64,000 bases of DNA from an uncultured Draconibacterium sp. (GTDB lineage: Bacteria; Bacteroidota; Bacteroidia; Bacteroidales; Prolixibacteraceae): positions 496,001 to 560,000 of the forward strand of contig NZ_OY781981.1 in assembly GCF_963677565.1 (NCBI RefSeq). The letters run 5' to 3'. Within the stretch, counting starts at the first letter, position 1, and each line of letters starts with the position of its first letter. The notes under the pieces were generated by a model. It was not told the origin of the DNA. It saw only the letters and a program-made list of their open reading frames with translations, and searched no databases. Below are positions 26,626 to 34,679 of this stretch, piece by piece. Position numbers and translations under genes: made by a program.

Positions 26626-27486
26626 ATGAAGAAGATTGGATTAGCACTTTCGATTATTGTATTCGGACTATTATTAATGGTGGCATGTAACGACAGCGAA
26701 ACTACAAATTTTGCTGAGGGAAACGGAAAAGTTAATGTGTATCTTACCGATGCTCCCTTCCCTATCGATTTGGTGTCTCAAACCATTGTAACAATCGACA
26801 GAGTTGAAATCAGAAAACAAGAAAACGACACCACCGAAGCTTCATTTATAACAATTATGGAAGAACCTTTCGAGGTTGATCTGCTCACCCTTTCTAACGG
26901 TATTACCGAGCAACTTGCTTCTATTGAGCTGGAAGCCGGAACTTATGATATGATGCGGATGCATGTTACTGATTCAAAAGTAATTTTGACTGACGGAACA
27001 GAATTCGATCTGAAAATACCAAGTGGAACAAGCAGTGGTTTAAAAATTAAGATTGAGCCGGCATTATCTGTTGAAAGTGGTCAAACTTCAGACGTATTGC
27101 TTGACTTTGATGTTAGCAAATCGTTTGTGGCCAAAGGAAACTGGAAAGGCGGAAAATTAAACGGTTTTAACTTTAAGCCGGTTGTACGTTGTGTTTTGCT
27201 CGACCGTGCCGGAAGAATTGAAGGAACCGTTAGCGACACCTCAAATGTGGTACTACCGAACACCTCTGTTAATCTTTGGACAGAAGTAAACGACATTGAA
27301 GAAGACAGTTTACTTACCACTGCCTTTACAGACGAGATGGGCGAATATAAATTGATTGGCATACCCGAAGGAACATATTATATGACTGCTGTATTAGACA
27401 GTTTTATGACCGATACGATTTGGAATGTGGATGTATTAAAAGGAGAGTCAACCCAGATTGACTTTGTATTGACTCCTGAGCCGTAA
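26626..27486 (+). CDS. DUF4382 and CarboxypepD_reg domain lipoprotein
   Basis: A 286-residue lipoprotein (lipobox LLMVAC). The N-terminal domain starts GKVNVYLTDAPFPIDLVSQ and carries the VxxVxI strand pattern of DUF4382 proteins. The C-terminal domain is a carboxypeptidase-regulatory-like beta-sandwich (GRIEGTVSDTSNVVLPNTSV, DEMGEYKLIGIPEGTYYMTA). The longer frame from 26515 has no signal peptide, so the ATG at 26626 is chosen. It is probably cotranscribed with the coiled-coil gene and is followed by a terminator. It is likely a surface or periplasmic protein of unknown ligand. Confidence 0.85.
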   Translation: MKKIGLALSIIVFGLLLMVACNDSETTNFAEGNGKVNVYLTDAPFPIDLVSQTIVTIDRVEIRKQENDTTEASFITIMEEPFEVDLLTLSNGITEQLASIELEAGTYDMMRMHVTDSKVILTDGTEFDLKIPSGTSSGLKIKIEPALSVESGQTSDVLLDFDVSKSFVAKGNWKGGKLNGFNFKPVVRCVLLDRAGRIEGTVSDTSNVVLPNTSVNLWTEVNDIEEDSLLTTAFTDEMGEYKLIGIPEGTYYMTAVLDSFMTDTIWNVDVLKGESTQIDFVLTPEP

Positions 27487-27554
27487 ATGGTTGCAAGAGT
27501 GAGGATCATACTGTAATCAATCAGTTTGGTTAAGCTTAGTGGTTTTCAAGTATG

Positions 27555-27585
27555 GGCTGTCCGTTAATTCGGGCAGCCTTTTTTT
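27555..27585 (+). terminator. Intrinsic terminator after the DUF4382 gene
   Basis: Nine-pair stem (27555-27563 with 27570-27578) with a six-base loop and a run of seven T. Confidence 0.87.
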
Positions 27586-27593
27586 ATGCCGAT

Positions 27594-27623
27594 ACAATTC
27601 ATCCCACAAATTCTACAGTTCGG
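27594..27623 (+). promoter_or_regulatory. LytTR-type binding site upstream of the TonB-dependent receptor
   Basis: Direct repeat ACAATTCAT, 12 bp, ACAGTTCGG. The second half-site fits the LytTR consensus [TA][AC][CA]GTTN[AG][TG] at every position and the first differs at one. The 12-bp spacer is the classic LytTR spacing. The same site occurs at 29947-29976. It is 162 bp upstream of the receptor ATG. Confidence 0.72.
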
Positions 27624-27784
27624 TAAAGCAAATTTCATGAGCTGGTGTTTTCGCCGGAATTTTGAAGCAGAAAACAAAACAGCATGTCATGAAATGAGCA
27701 TTTAAACAGATTCGCACCAATTGAAATGATTCAATACAAAATGCGAATTACATACGATGCTTATTCAATAAACAATTTAATCGT

Positions 27785-29917
27785 ATGAAAACAATTTTCA
27801 CATTAAGCTTCATTTTTCTTTCGATCCTTGCTTTTGCGCAGGTTACTATTTCCGGAAAAGTACTAACCAAAACCGGCGAGCCCATTCCGGGAGTAAACAT
27901 TTACATAGAAAACACTTACGACGGAGCCAGTTCGGATAGTGAAGGAAATTTCAGTTTCGAAACAACAGAAACCGGACAACAAACACTGGTAGCTTCTTTT
28001 ATTGGTTACAAAACATGGAACCAGGTTATCGATCTGCAAAATGACGTCGTTGTTCAGATCGATTTACAGGAAAGCATTAACAGTATTGATGCGGTTACCA
28101 TTACTGCAGGAAGTTTTGCTGCCGACGATGAGTCGCGGGCATCGGTAATGAAGTCGTTGGATGTGTACACTACCCCAAGTGCCAACGGCGATGTAATGGC
28201 TGCCATTCGTACTATGCCTGGAACTCAGGCCTCTGCCGATGATGGACGTATACTGGTTCGCGGTGGCGATGCCTACGAGACCTCAACATACATCGACGGG
28301 CTTGTTGCATCAAAACCTTACTATTCTAAAACTCCCGATGTGGCAACCCGCGGACGATTTGCGCCCTCGTTATTTAGCGGTGTGCAATTTAATACGGGAG
28401 GTTACTCTGCTGAATACGGCCAAGCACTTTCTTCGGTATTGGTACTGAAATCTACAGATCTTCCTGAAGGCGATAACACGGGCATTTCGTTAATGAGTAT
28501 TGGCGCTGAGGCCAACCGCACCGAACGATGGGAAAATACCTCGCTGAACGTGTCGGGCGGCTATACCAATCTAAGTTTGTACGACAAAGTATTTAAAAGC
28601 AATGTTGACTGGGAAAAACCTGTTGAATCGGTGAACGGAACTACAGTTTTTCGTCATAAAACAAGTTCAAGCGGGATGCTTAAGGCATATGTTACTGCTG
28701 ATTATGGCGACCTTGCATACCTTGTTCCTGCGGGCGATAACGGAGAAAAAATGAAAATCAGCAGTAAAGGAGGAACAGTTTATTCCAATATTTCGTACCG
28801 CGACTGTTTTTCAGAAGAATCGTGCTATCGTATCGGTGTTTCGTCCACCTACCAGGATAACCGTTTAGGATTGGGAGCCGACGATGTGAATACCAAAGAA
28901 CTTAATATTGAATCGAGCTTTGCCGTTGTACACGATATCTCAGAGGGAGTGAAATTAACGTGGGGAGCGAACGAAACGTACAACAAATACAACCAGGATT
29001 ATATTGAGAATGCAGGCGCTGTATACAAAGGCAGTTTTGATGACCATTTACTTGGCGCTTTTATAGAACCGGAGATCAAATTCACAAAAAACTTTGGTAT
29101 CCGCCCGGGATTGCGAACCGAATATTCGTCGGTGATTAACAAATGGAACGTTGCACCACGTTTTGCCCTGGCTTTAAAAACCGGAGAAAAGGCACAACTG
29201 GCCGGGGCATGGGGATTGTACCATCAAACGCCACAGGCTGATTACCTGAAAATAAACACCGATCTGGATTTTGAAAAAGCCATGCATTATATTCTAAGCT
29301 ACCAGTTTGGCGACAACTCGGAGCGTTTGTTCCGCACCGAAGCTTATTACAAAAAATACAGCGATCTTATCACTTATTCTGTGGGAGAAAACGGATTGCC
29401 TGAAAATCTGCAAAATGACGGAAGCGGTTATGCTGCAGGTTTCGATATCTTTTGGCGCGATCAGAAAAGTATAAAAGGTTTCGACTACTGGATTACCTAT
29501 TCTTATATCGACACCAAACGAAAATACCAGTATTATCCTGAAAAAGCCACGCCTTACTTTATTTCTGACCACAATTTTTCGGTAGTGGGGAAATATTGGG
29601 TGAATAAAATAAATACACAGTTTGGTGCTTCGTTTACAGCTGCCAGCGGACGTCCGTTCAATGATCCAAATTCGATGAAGTTTAACAGCGAACGCACTAA
29701 AATGTACTCCGATTTGAGCCTGAACATGAGTCATGTGTTTTACCTTGGCAATCAATATTCGGTGTTGTACTGCTCGGTTAATAATGTATTGGGAAATGAC
29801 AATGTGCTGAGCTACCGCCCTACAAACGTTGCCGATGCCCAGGGCAACTACTCGCTTGTTCCGGTAAAACGCGATATGAAACGCTTTGTTTTTATCGGTC
29901 TGTTCCTGAATTTCTAG
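27785..29917 (+). CDS. TonB-dependent receptor with CarboxypepD_reg domain
   Basis: A 710-residue outer-membrane receptor. A signal peptide (ending AFAQ) is followed by a carboxypeptidase-regulatory-like domain (TISGKVLTKTGEPIPGVNIYI), a plug domain (IRTMPGTQASADDGRILVRGGDAYETSTYIDG) and a barrel ending in an aromatic residue (FIGLFLNF). It is shorter than SusC proteins, and no SusD partner is nearby, so it is not a typical polysaccharide utilisation pair. A LytTR-type site upstream and the LytS/LytTR genes 1-2.3 kb downstream suggest control by that system. The substrate is unknown. Confidence 0.9.
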   Translation: MKTIFTLSFIFLSILAFAQVTISGKVLTKTGEPIPGVNIYIENTYDGASSDSEGNFSFETTETGQQTLVASFIGYKTWNQVIDLQNDVVVQIDLQESINSIDAVTITAGSFAADDESRASVMKSLDVYTTPSANGDVMAAIRTMPGTQASADDGRILVRGGDAYETSTYIDGLVASKPYYSKTPDVATRGRFAPSLFSGVQFNTGGYSAEYGQALSSVLVLKSTDLPEGDNTGISLMSIGAEANRTERWENTSLNVSGGYTNLSLYDKVFKSNVDWEKPVESVNGTTVFRHKTSSSGMLKAYVTADYGDLAYLVPAGDNGEKMKISSKGGTVYSNISYRDCFSEESCYRIGVSSTYQDNRLGLGADDVNTKELNIESSFAVVHDISEGVKLTWGANETYNKYNQDYIENAGAVYKGSFDDHLLGAFIEPEIKFTKNFGIRPGLRTEYSSVINKWNVAPRFALALKTGEKAQLAGAWGLYHQTPQADYLKINTDLDFEKAMHYILSYQFGDNSERLFRTEAYYKKYSDLITYSVGENGLPENLQNDGSGYAAGFDIFWRDQKSIKGFDYWITYSYIDTKRKYQYYPEKATPYFISDHNFSVVGKYWVNKINTQFGASFTAASGRPFNDPNSMKFNSERTKMYSDLSLNMSHVFYLGNQYSVLYCSVNNVLGNDNVLSYRPTNVADAQGNYSLVPVKRDMKRFVFIGLFLNF

Positions 29918-29946
29918 GGGTAATCAAAACTAATTCCTGATAAACT

Positions 29947-29976
29947 ACAATTCATCTCACAAAATCAACAGTTCGG
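29947..29976 (+). promoter_or_regulatory. LytTR-type binding site upstream of the TPR protein gene
   Basis: ACAATTCAT, 12 bp, ACAGTTCGG. Both half-sites are identical to those at 27594-27623 and the spacers are similar. Sequence similarity continues about 50 bp further downstream in both places, as expected of two promoters under the same control. It lies 88 bp before the ATG. Confidence 0.72.
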
Positions 29977-30063
29977 TAAGGAAGAATTTCAAAAGCACTC
30001 GTTTCTAAGGAACTTTGAATCATCAAATAAATCAAACAATAATTAACATTAATACTTAAAGTC

Positions 30064-30702
30064 ATGAAAACAATTATCACCATTTTACTAGTAGCAATTT
30101 CAACTACCGTTTTTTCTTCGAAGTATGAAGAAACCATGAAAACCAACATCGACAAGTTGTATCAGTTGCACACTTCTGCCGAATTGCAGGCTTTAGCCAA
30201 CCAGTTTGAACGGATTGGCAATGCCGAGCAAGACAAATGGCTGCCGAACTATTATGCAGCGTATTGTTTCATCCGCTCTACCTTTTTCGATGAAATGGAT
30301 GACGACACCAAACAAGCCCAGTTAGACAAAGCGCAGGCTTTGGTTGATCAGCTGATGAAAACAAACGACGACGAATCGGAGATTTATGCGTTGCAGGCTT
30401 TGTTATATCAAATCAGGATAACCGACATAAGCAAAGGCGCCAAATATTCAATGAAAGCAGCAGATGCCATTAAACAGGCGGAACGTTTAAATCCCGAGAA
30501 TCCACGTGTTTATTACCTGCGCGGTAGTAATACTTTCCATACGCCTAAGTTTTTTGGTGGTGGTGCCGAAAAAGCAAAACCCGATTTGGCAAAAGCCGCC
30601 GAAATGTTTGAATCAGCAAAACAAACTAATCCATTGATGCCAACCTGGGGAAACATACATAACGAGCAGTTGCTTAGTCAGTGTGAGGAGCAAGCTGAAT
30701 GA
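30064..30702 (+). CDS. Secreted TPR-like protein, unknown function
   Basis: A 212-residue protein with a signal peptide followed by helical repeats resembling TPR units (YAAYCFIRSTFFDEMDDDTK, YALQALLYQIRITDISKGAK, VYYLRGSNTFHTPKFFGGGAEKAKPDL). Such proteins often mediate protein contacts in the periplasm. It shares a LytTR-type upstream site with the TonB-dependent receptor before it and lies just upstream of the LytS/LytTR genes, so all four probably form one regulatory unit. A strong terminator follows. Confidence 0.8.
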   Translation: MKTIITILLVAISTTVFSSKYEETMKTNIDKLYQLHTSAELQALANQFERIGNAEQDKWLPNYYAAYCFIRSTFFDEMDDDTKQAQLDKAQALVDQLMKTNDDESEIYALQALLYQIRITDISKGAKYSMKAADAIKQAERLNPENPRVYYLRGSNTFHTPKFFGGGAEKAKPDLAKAAEMFESAKQTNPLMPTWGNIHNEQLLSQCEEQAE

Positions 30703-30728
30703 GATTCCTCGCTTTACAGAATAGACAG

Positions 30729-30761
30729 GGATGTCATCTTTTTGAAAGATGACATCCTTTT
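30729..30761 (+). terminator. Intrinsic terminator after the TPR gene
   Basis: A perfect thirteen-pair stem (30729-30741 with 30745-30757) with a three-base loop and a T run. Confidence 0.92.
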
Positions 30762-30886
30762 CACAACAAACAAGTTCCGCAGAAAGCCGGGGGGTTCAGC
30801 ATCTTTTTTCCAATATTCCATTTTATCTTCAACTCATTCTTAATTTTACTATCTTGAAAACTCAAAAATCAAATAAAAAAATCTTC

Positions 30887-31927
30887 ATGCGAAAACGCGT
30901 TGTTATAAACTGGGCAATTGCCTTTGTTATTTCTATCCTTATCGGCCTGGTAACAACTGTTTTAATGGGTGGTTCGTTAAAAATGCCTTTTATGCAGTTT
31001 GTGTGGAATGCCGGTTATTCGTTAAGTTTAGGACTTCCACTGTTTGCTAATGGTTATTTGTTCGGATGGTTTGAGAAACGATACATCGATTGGGTAAACC
31101 GTCCGGGCACAAGCGTTGTTCGTGCTTTGCTCATGCATTTTGTGTATTCCAGTTTTGTGATCTGGACCGTAAACTGGTTCTGGTTTATAAAGGTTATGGA
31201 TCGTGAGTGGGCCACATTCTGGCAATACAACCGCGGAACCATTATATCGGAGTACATTATTTTTGTGATCGTAGCATCGATTATTTATGCCATTTCGTTT
31301 TTTAAAGCCTGGCGCTATGCCGTGAGACAGCAAGAAGAGGTGAAACGCGAATCGCTGGCGCTGCAATATAAAGTGCTGCAGGATCAGATTAATCCGCATT
31401 TTCTTTTTAACAGCTTAAATGTGCTGGGAAGCCTCATCGATATTGATGTGGAAAAAGCCAAACAGTTTACGCGCGAACTCTCGAAGTTTTACCGCGATGT
31501 GCTGCAGTTTAAAGACCTCGACATTATTTCGCTGAAAGAAGAGATAGATTTTGTAACCAAATACATTTACCTGCAGCAAATTCGCTTTGGCGAGGCCCTT
31601 CAGGTAGATATTATTGCCAACGAAAAGGTGGAGGGGAAAGTTATTCCACTTTCGGTGCAGGCATTGGTGGAGAATGCAATTAAACACAACGAAATATCAA
31701 AGGCTAATCCGCTAAAAATTGTGGTGGCTATTTCCGACGATTACGAATTGGTTGTTGAGAATAACCTTCAGCCAAAAACGCAGGTAGAAGATTCGAGTAA
31801 AACCGGCCTTAAAAACCTGTCGGGACGCTACGAATACCTTACCGGTAAGCAAATGATTGTAACCAAGAACGGCGGTTATTTCCGGGTGAGTGTTCCGTTG
31901 ATAAGGGTTGAGGGGATGAGGGATTGA
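30887..31927 (+). CDS. LytS-like sensor histidine kinase (His_kinase family)
   Basis: A 346-residue kinase of the LytS/YehU type, with four predicted membrane helices in the first 140 residues. The phosphoacceptor region is QDQINPHFLFNSLNVLG (His171), and a degenerate ATPase domain follows (VQALVENAIKHNEIS, TGLKNLSGRYEYLTG). The frame is open upstream to 30749, but the ATG at 30887 gives the right N-terminus. It is followed by the LytTR regulator gene after a 242-bp repeat-rich gap. The pair is a standard Bacteroidota two-component system. Confidence 0.93.
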   Translation: MRKRVVINWAIAFVISILIGLVTTVLMGGSLKMPFMQFVWNAGYSLSLGLPLFANGYLFGWFEKRYIDWVNRPGTSVVRALLMHFVYSSFVIWTVNWFWFIKVMDREWATFWQYNRGTIISEYIIFVIVASIIYAISFFKAWRYAVRQQEEVKRESLALQYKVLQDQINPHFLFNSLNVLGSLIDIDVEKAKQFTRELSKFYRDVLQFKDLDIISLKEEIDFVTKYIYLQQIRFGEALQVDIIANEKVEGKVIPLSVQALVENAIKHNEISKANPLKIVVAISDDYELVVENNLQPKTQVEDSSKTGLKNLSGRYEYLTGKQMIVTKNGGYFRVSVPLIRVEGMRD

Positions 31928-32169
31928 AGGAATGAATATAGAAATGCTTTAATGCGTAAATGATTCAATGTTTTAATGAGTAGAAAAGTGTTTTCAGTCG
32001 CAGTCACAGTTTGCAGAATGTCATCCTGAGTGGAGTCGAAGGATGAAAGGGCTGAATGCGTGAATGCTTTAATGCGGAAATGTTTTAATTAAAAAACTCG
32101 CAGTTCGTAACTCGTAACTAAAGTCTGAATAACTTGAAGCTTGTAACTTGCAACTTGTAGCTAAATAAA
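31928..32169. repeat. Repeat-rich spacer between kinase and regulator genes
   Basis: This 242-bp gap holds a 20-bp direct repeat AATGCTTTAATGCG(T/G)AAATG at 31943-31962 and 32063-32082, exactly 120 bp apart. It also holds a REP-like unit GTCATCCTGAGTGGAGTCGA followed by AGGATG (32020-32045), and a stretch of short degenerate repeats built from GTAACT and CTTG (about 32100-32162). No gene is visible. The kinase and regulator are usually tightly linked, so this looks like inserted repeat material. Confidence 0.55.
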
Positions 32170-32937
32170 ATGAAAATACTGATAGTAGAAGATGAACCAT
32201 TGGCAGCGGCACAGCTGGCTGCGCATATTTCGGCTTTGCAACCGGAAGCAATAATACTGGCGGTGTGCGACACTGTGAAAGCTACGGTTGAATGGTTGCA
32301 AAACAACGAAGCGCCAGAGCTGGCATTTTTTGACATTCAGCTGGGCGACGGACTGAGTTTTGAAATTTTTGAGCAGATTAACTTTAACCAGCCCGTAATT
32401 TTTACTACGGCTTACGACGATTATGCCATTCGTGCTTTTAAAGTGAATAGCGTGGATTATTTGTTGAAACCCATTGAGCGTGAAGAGCTGAAAAAGGCAC
32501 TCGATAAGTTTGAGCAACTGGCCAAACCGGCAACTTCTTCTTTTACTCCCGAAGTGTTGCACGAGGTAGTGGCTTCGCTGAAAAAGAAAAGTTACAAAGA
32601 GCGTTTTTTGGTAAAAGTGGGTACACATCTTCGGGTAATTGAAACTGCCGATGTGTTGTATTTCTATAGCTTTGAGAAAGGCACTTATGCCAAACTTTCG
32701 GATGGTAAAGATTATTTGCTCGACCAGAGTCTGGAACTGGTGGAAGGAATGATTGATCCGCATGTGTTTTTCCGTATTAACCGCAAATACCTGGTGGCAT
32801 TAAAAAGTATCAGCGATGTGATTGCCTACAGCAACTCGCGTTTAAAACTAAAGGTGCAACATGCCAATGATGATGATTTCCTGGTGGCACGTGAGAAAGT
32901 GAAAAGCTTTAAAGCCTGGCTGGAAGGTGGGGTTTAG
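32170..32937 (+). CDS. LytTR family response regulator
   Basis: A 255-residue regulator with a receiver domain (Asp55 in LAFFDIQLGDG, conserved Lys in YLLKPI) and a C-terminal LytTR DNA-binding domain (FLVKVGTHLRVIETADVLYF, FFRINRKYLVAL). It is the partner of the LytS-like kinase upstream. LytTR proteins bind paired 9-bp direct repeats with a 12-bp spacer. Two such sites lie upstream of the TonB-dependent receptor and TPR genes in this window and are its likely targets. Confidence 0.95.
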   Translation: MKILIVEDEPLAAAQLAAHISALQPEAIILAVCDTVKATVEWLQNNEAPELAFFDIQLGDGLSFEIFEQINFNQPVIFTTAYDDYAIRAFKVNSVDYLLKPIEREELKKALDKFEQLAKPATSSFTPEVLHEVVASLKKKSYKERFLVKVGTHLRVIETADVLYFYSFEKGTYAKLSDGKDYLLDQSLELVEGMIDPHVFFRINRKYLVALKSISDVIAYSNSRLKLKVQHANDDDFLVAREKVKSFKAWLEGGV

Positions 32938-32992
32938 TTCGCAGTAAGCAGTTGTAGTTGGCAGTTAATGTTGGCTGAAGTTTGAAGAATTG

Positions 32993-33028
32993 GAACGCTG
33001 ATGACGTTGATTTTGCTGATTTACGCTG
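32993..33028. repeat. Dispersed 36-bp repeat, copy 1
   Basis: The unit starts GAACGCTGATGACGTTGATT and ends GCTGATTTACGCTG. Related copies are at 35617 and 35677. They lie only in intergenic DNA of the accessory block. Confidence 0.6.
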
Positions 33029-33126
33029 TAGCCTGTGTTATCAAAACAACTGCTTTTGAGCTAAAAATCCAGTCGATATTACCATTGCTTTGTTGTTCTA
33101 TAATTAGTTGAATCCCCGGTATTCAT

Positions 33127-34344
33127 TTAGCCTATACCGAGGTATTGATTTAGAAATGCTGCGCGTGCTACTTCTTCCGATTTTATATTACTTATTAGTG
33201 TTTTATCGATTTTAAATAAACCTCCACAGCCTGCACTATTAAACAGTTGGGTTAATCGTTCATCCTTTTTAATATCCGAATTTATAAATATGTCCAGATG
33301 ATCAATTCCCAGGTATTTTTTATCTTCTTTTTCTAGTCCCAGGTTATTTAATTTTTGTCCTTCAGGCGTGCCGTTATTTGTTATAAACAGAAATGTAAGG
33401 ATCACTAATTTATTACCGTTTAGTTCAGCTTTTAAGTAACCAAATCTTGTTTTTCTGAGCTCTACCGGAAAAAGATAACTTTTACCCGGTTCCTGTTCAA
33501 CCGGTTTATTATACATGGCTGCTATTATCATTGAATAGCTGTTTAGTCCAAAATATTCTCCAAGACGTTCTTTAAACCGGATTATGGCGTGTTGCTGTAT
33601 ATATACCTTAAGTTCAAAGTCGTGCATAAGGGTATTAATGCCCAGTTCTTCTGCCTTAATCGAAAGAGGCATAAATTCCTGATCTGCATTGACACAAATC
33701 TCATATATTGTTCTGGTATTTCCATTAAGTTTAATTGTGTCTGTTTCAACTTTTCGGGCTTCAATAAAGTAGTTATTATAGAATGTACTTAAATCGGTAA
33801 GATCGGTGCCATTATCGTACTTTTGTTTAACAAACCGAACTGTTCTGTGTGTTAAATCGGAAACCGACCAGGCTACCAGTTCAAGGTATTTTGTTAATGC
33901 CATTATCACTTCCAATCTTCGCTCTTCAAATTCTTTCGTTTCAAATATTGGGAAATATGCACAGAATTCAGGGTTTTCGTCTTTTTTAGCATTCCGATAA
34001 AATAAATATATTGTTTCGATATAAAATGCAAAGTTGTAGTAGCTGATTTTTTTGCCGTCCAGCACTACATAGCCAGCTTGCAAATAGTTACTCATACATT
34101 TATTTATAAAGCGAATATCTTTTGCTATTAGTTTTAGTTTAGAATCTTCAGCATTAACTATTTTATAAGGGCGTATACGGCAATAATGTAATAATGCTTT
34201 TTCCGTTCTATTTATTGTTTCGAATGCCTTTACATCGCCAATCAAGGCCATATTATATTTTATATTCTTGTAATAAAGATTGAGCTGATGCTTACGTTCC
34301 TGCTTTATTTGTTGCGTATTATTTTTCTTTTTTCTGCGTTTCAT
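33127..34344 (-). CDS. Orphan protein of 405 residues
   Basis: I do not recognise this protein. It begins with a strongly basic stretch (MKRRKKKNNTQQIKQERKHQ), has no signal peptide or membrane segment, and is rich in Lys, Asn, Ile and Tyr. A central segment reads QQHAIIRFKERLGEYFGLNSYSMIIAAMY, and a later one reads TFLFITNNGTPEGQKL, followed by the acidic LGLEKEDKKYLGIDHLDIF. The basic N-terminus could bind nucleic acid. The gene is preceded by eleven contiguous 21-bp repeats beginning 43 bp upstream of its start. Its AT-rich composition differs from the flanking core genes, consistent with acquisition. Confidence 0.75.
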   Translation of the reverse strand: MKRRKKKNNTQQIKQERKHQLNLYYKNIKYNMALIGDVKAFETINRTEKALLHYCRIRPYKIVNAEDSKLKLIAKDIRFINKCMSNYLQAGYVVLDGKKISYYNFAFYIETIYLFYRNAKKDENPEFCAYFPIFETKEFEERRLEVIMALTKYLELVAWSVSDLTHRTVRFVKQKYDNGTDLTDLSTFYNNYFIEARKVETDTIKLNGNTRTIYEICVNADQEFMPLSIKAEELGINTLMHDFELKVYIQQHAIIRFKERLGEYFGLNSYSMIIAAMYNKPVEQEPGKSYLFPVELRKTRFGYLKAELNGNKLVILTFLFITNNGTPEGQKLNNLGLEKEDKKYLGIDHLDIFINSDIKKDERLTQLFNSAGCGGLFKIDKTLISNIKSEEVARAAFLNQYLGIG

Positions 34345-34386
34345 TGGGTTAAATACTATTGTTCGTATAAGAATTGGGGTAAGAAT

Positions 34387-34617
34387 ATTGCTTTGTTGAT
34401 AATCAACATTACTCTAGCTAAGTTTAACATTGCTTTATTGATGAATAACATTGCTTTGTTGAAGTTTTACATTCCTTTATCTATAGTTTACAAAGCTTTA
34501 TTTATTCTTTACATCGATCTTTTGAAGATTTACATTGGTTTATTTACAATTCACATTGATTTATTCAAAGCTTACATTGTCGTTTTTAAGGTTTACATCG
34601 TTCATTTGATCTTTTAC
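34387..34617. repeat. Eleven contiguous 21-bp degenerate tandem repeats
   Basis: Every unit is exactly 21 bp, with unit starts at 34387, 34408, 34429, 34450, 34471, 34492, 34513, 34534, 34555, 34576 and 34597. The consensus is ATTGnTTTATTnAnnnTTTAC; the most constant part is the TTTAC/ATTG junction. The array fills the gap between two minus-strand genes. Read on the plus strand it stays open in one frame with a heptad (I-x-L-L/F-K-x-Y), and the minus frames close. The period of two helical turns suits cooperative protein binding, as in iterons. Coding on the plus strand is less likely because the only start lies inside the antisense gene. Confidence 0.85.
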
Positions 34618-34629
34618 TACTCTATTTTG

Positions 34630-34668
34630 AATGATCGATCCGCTTACTATTCACGCGGACCGATCATT
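34630..34668 (-). repeat. 14-bp inverted repeat beside the 21-bp array
   Basis: AATGATCGATCCGC (34630-34643) pairs with GCGGACCGATCATT (34655-34668) with one mismatch around an eleven-base loop. It lies 12 bp past the stop of the minus-strand gene at 34680. It could act as a terminator, although the exit side on the minus strand is not T-rich, or mark the edge of the repeat array. Confidence 0.6.
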
Positions 34669-34679
34669 ACATGAGTTAT

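Noticed and set aside
27785..29917. SusC protein of a polysaccharide utilisation locus
   Set aside because: It is shorter than SusC, and neither SusD nor a glycoside hydrolase gene is adjacent.
34387..34617. CRISPR array
   Set aside because: The 21-bp units are directly contiguous with no unique spacers, and no cas genes are present.
34288..34674. Plus-strand 128-residue protein with heptad repeats
   Set aside because: The frame is open only because every repeat unit is a multiple of three without a stop. Its start lies inside the antisense orphan gene, and no usable internal start precedes the repeats. Kept as a repeat array, with coding noted as a remote option.
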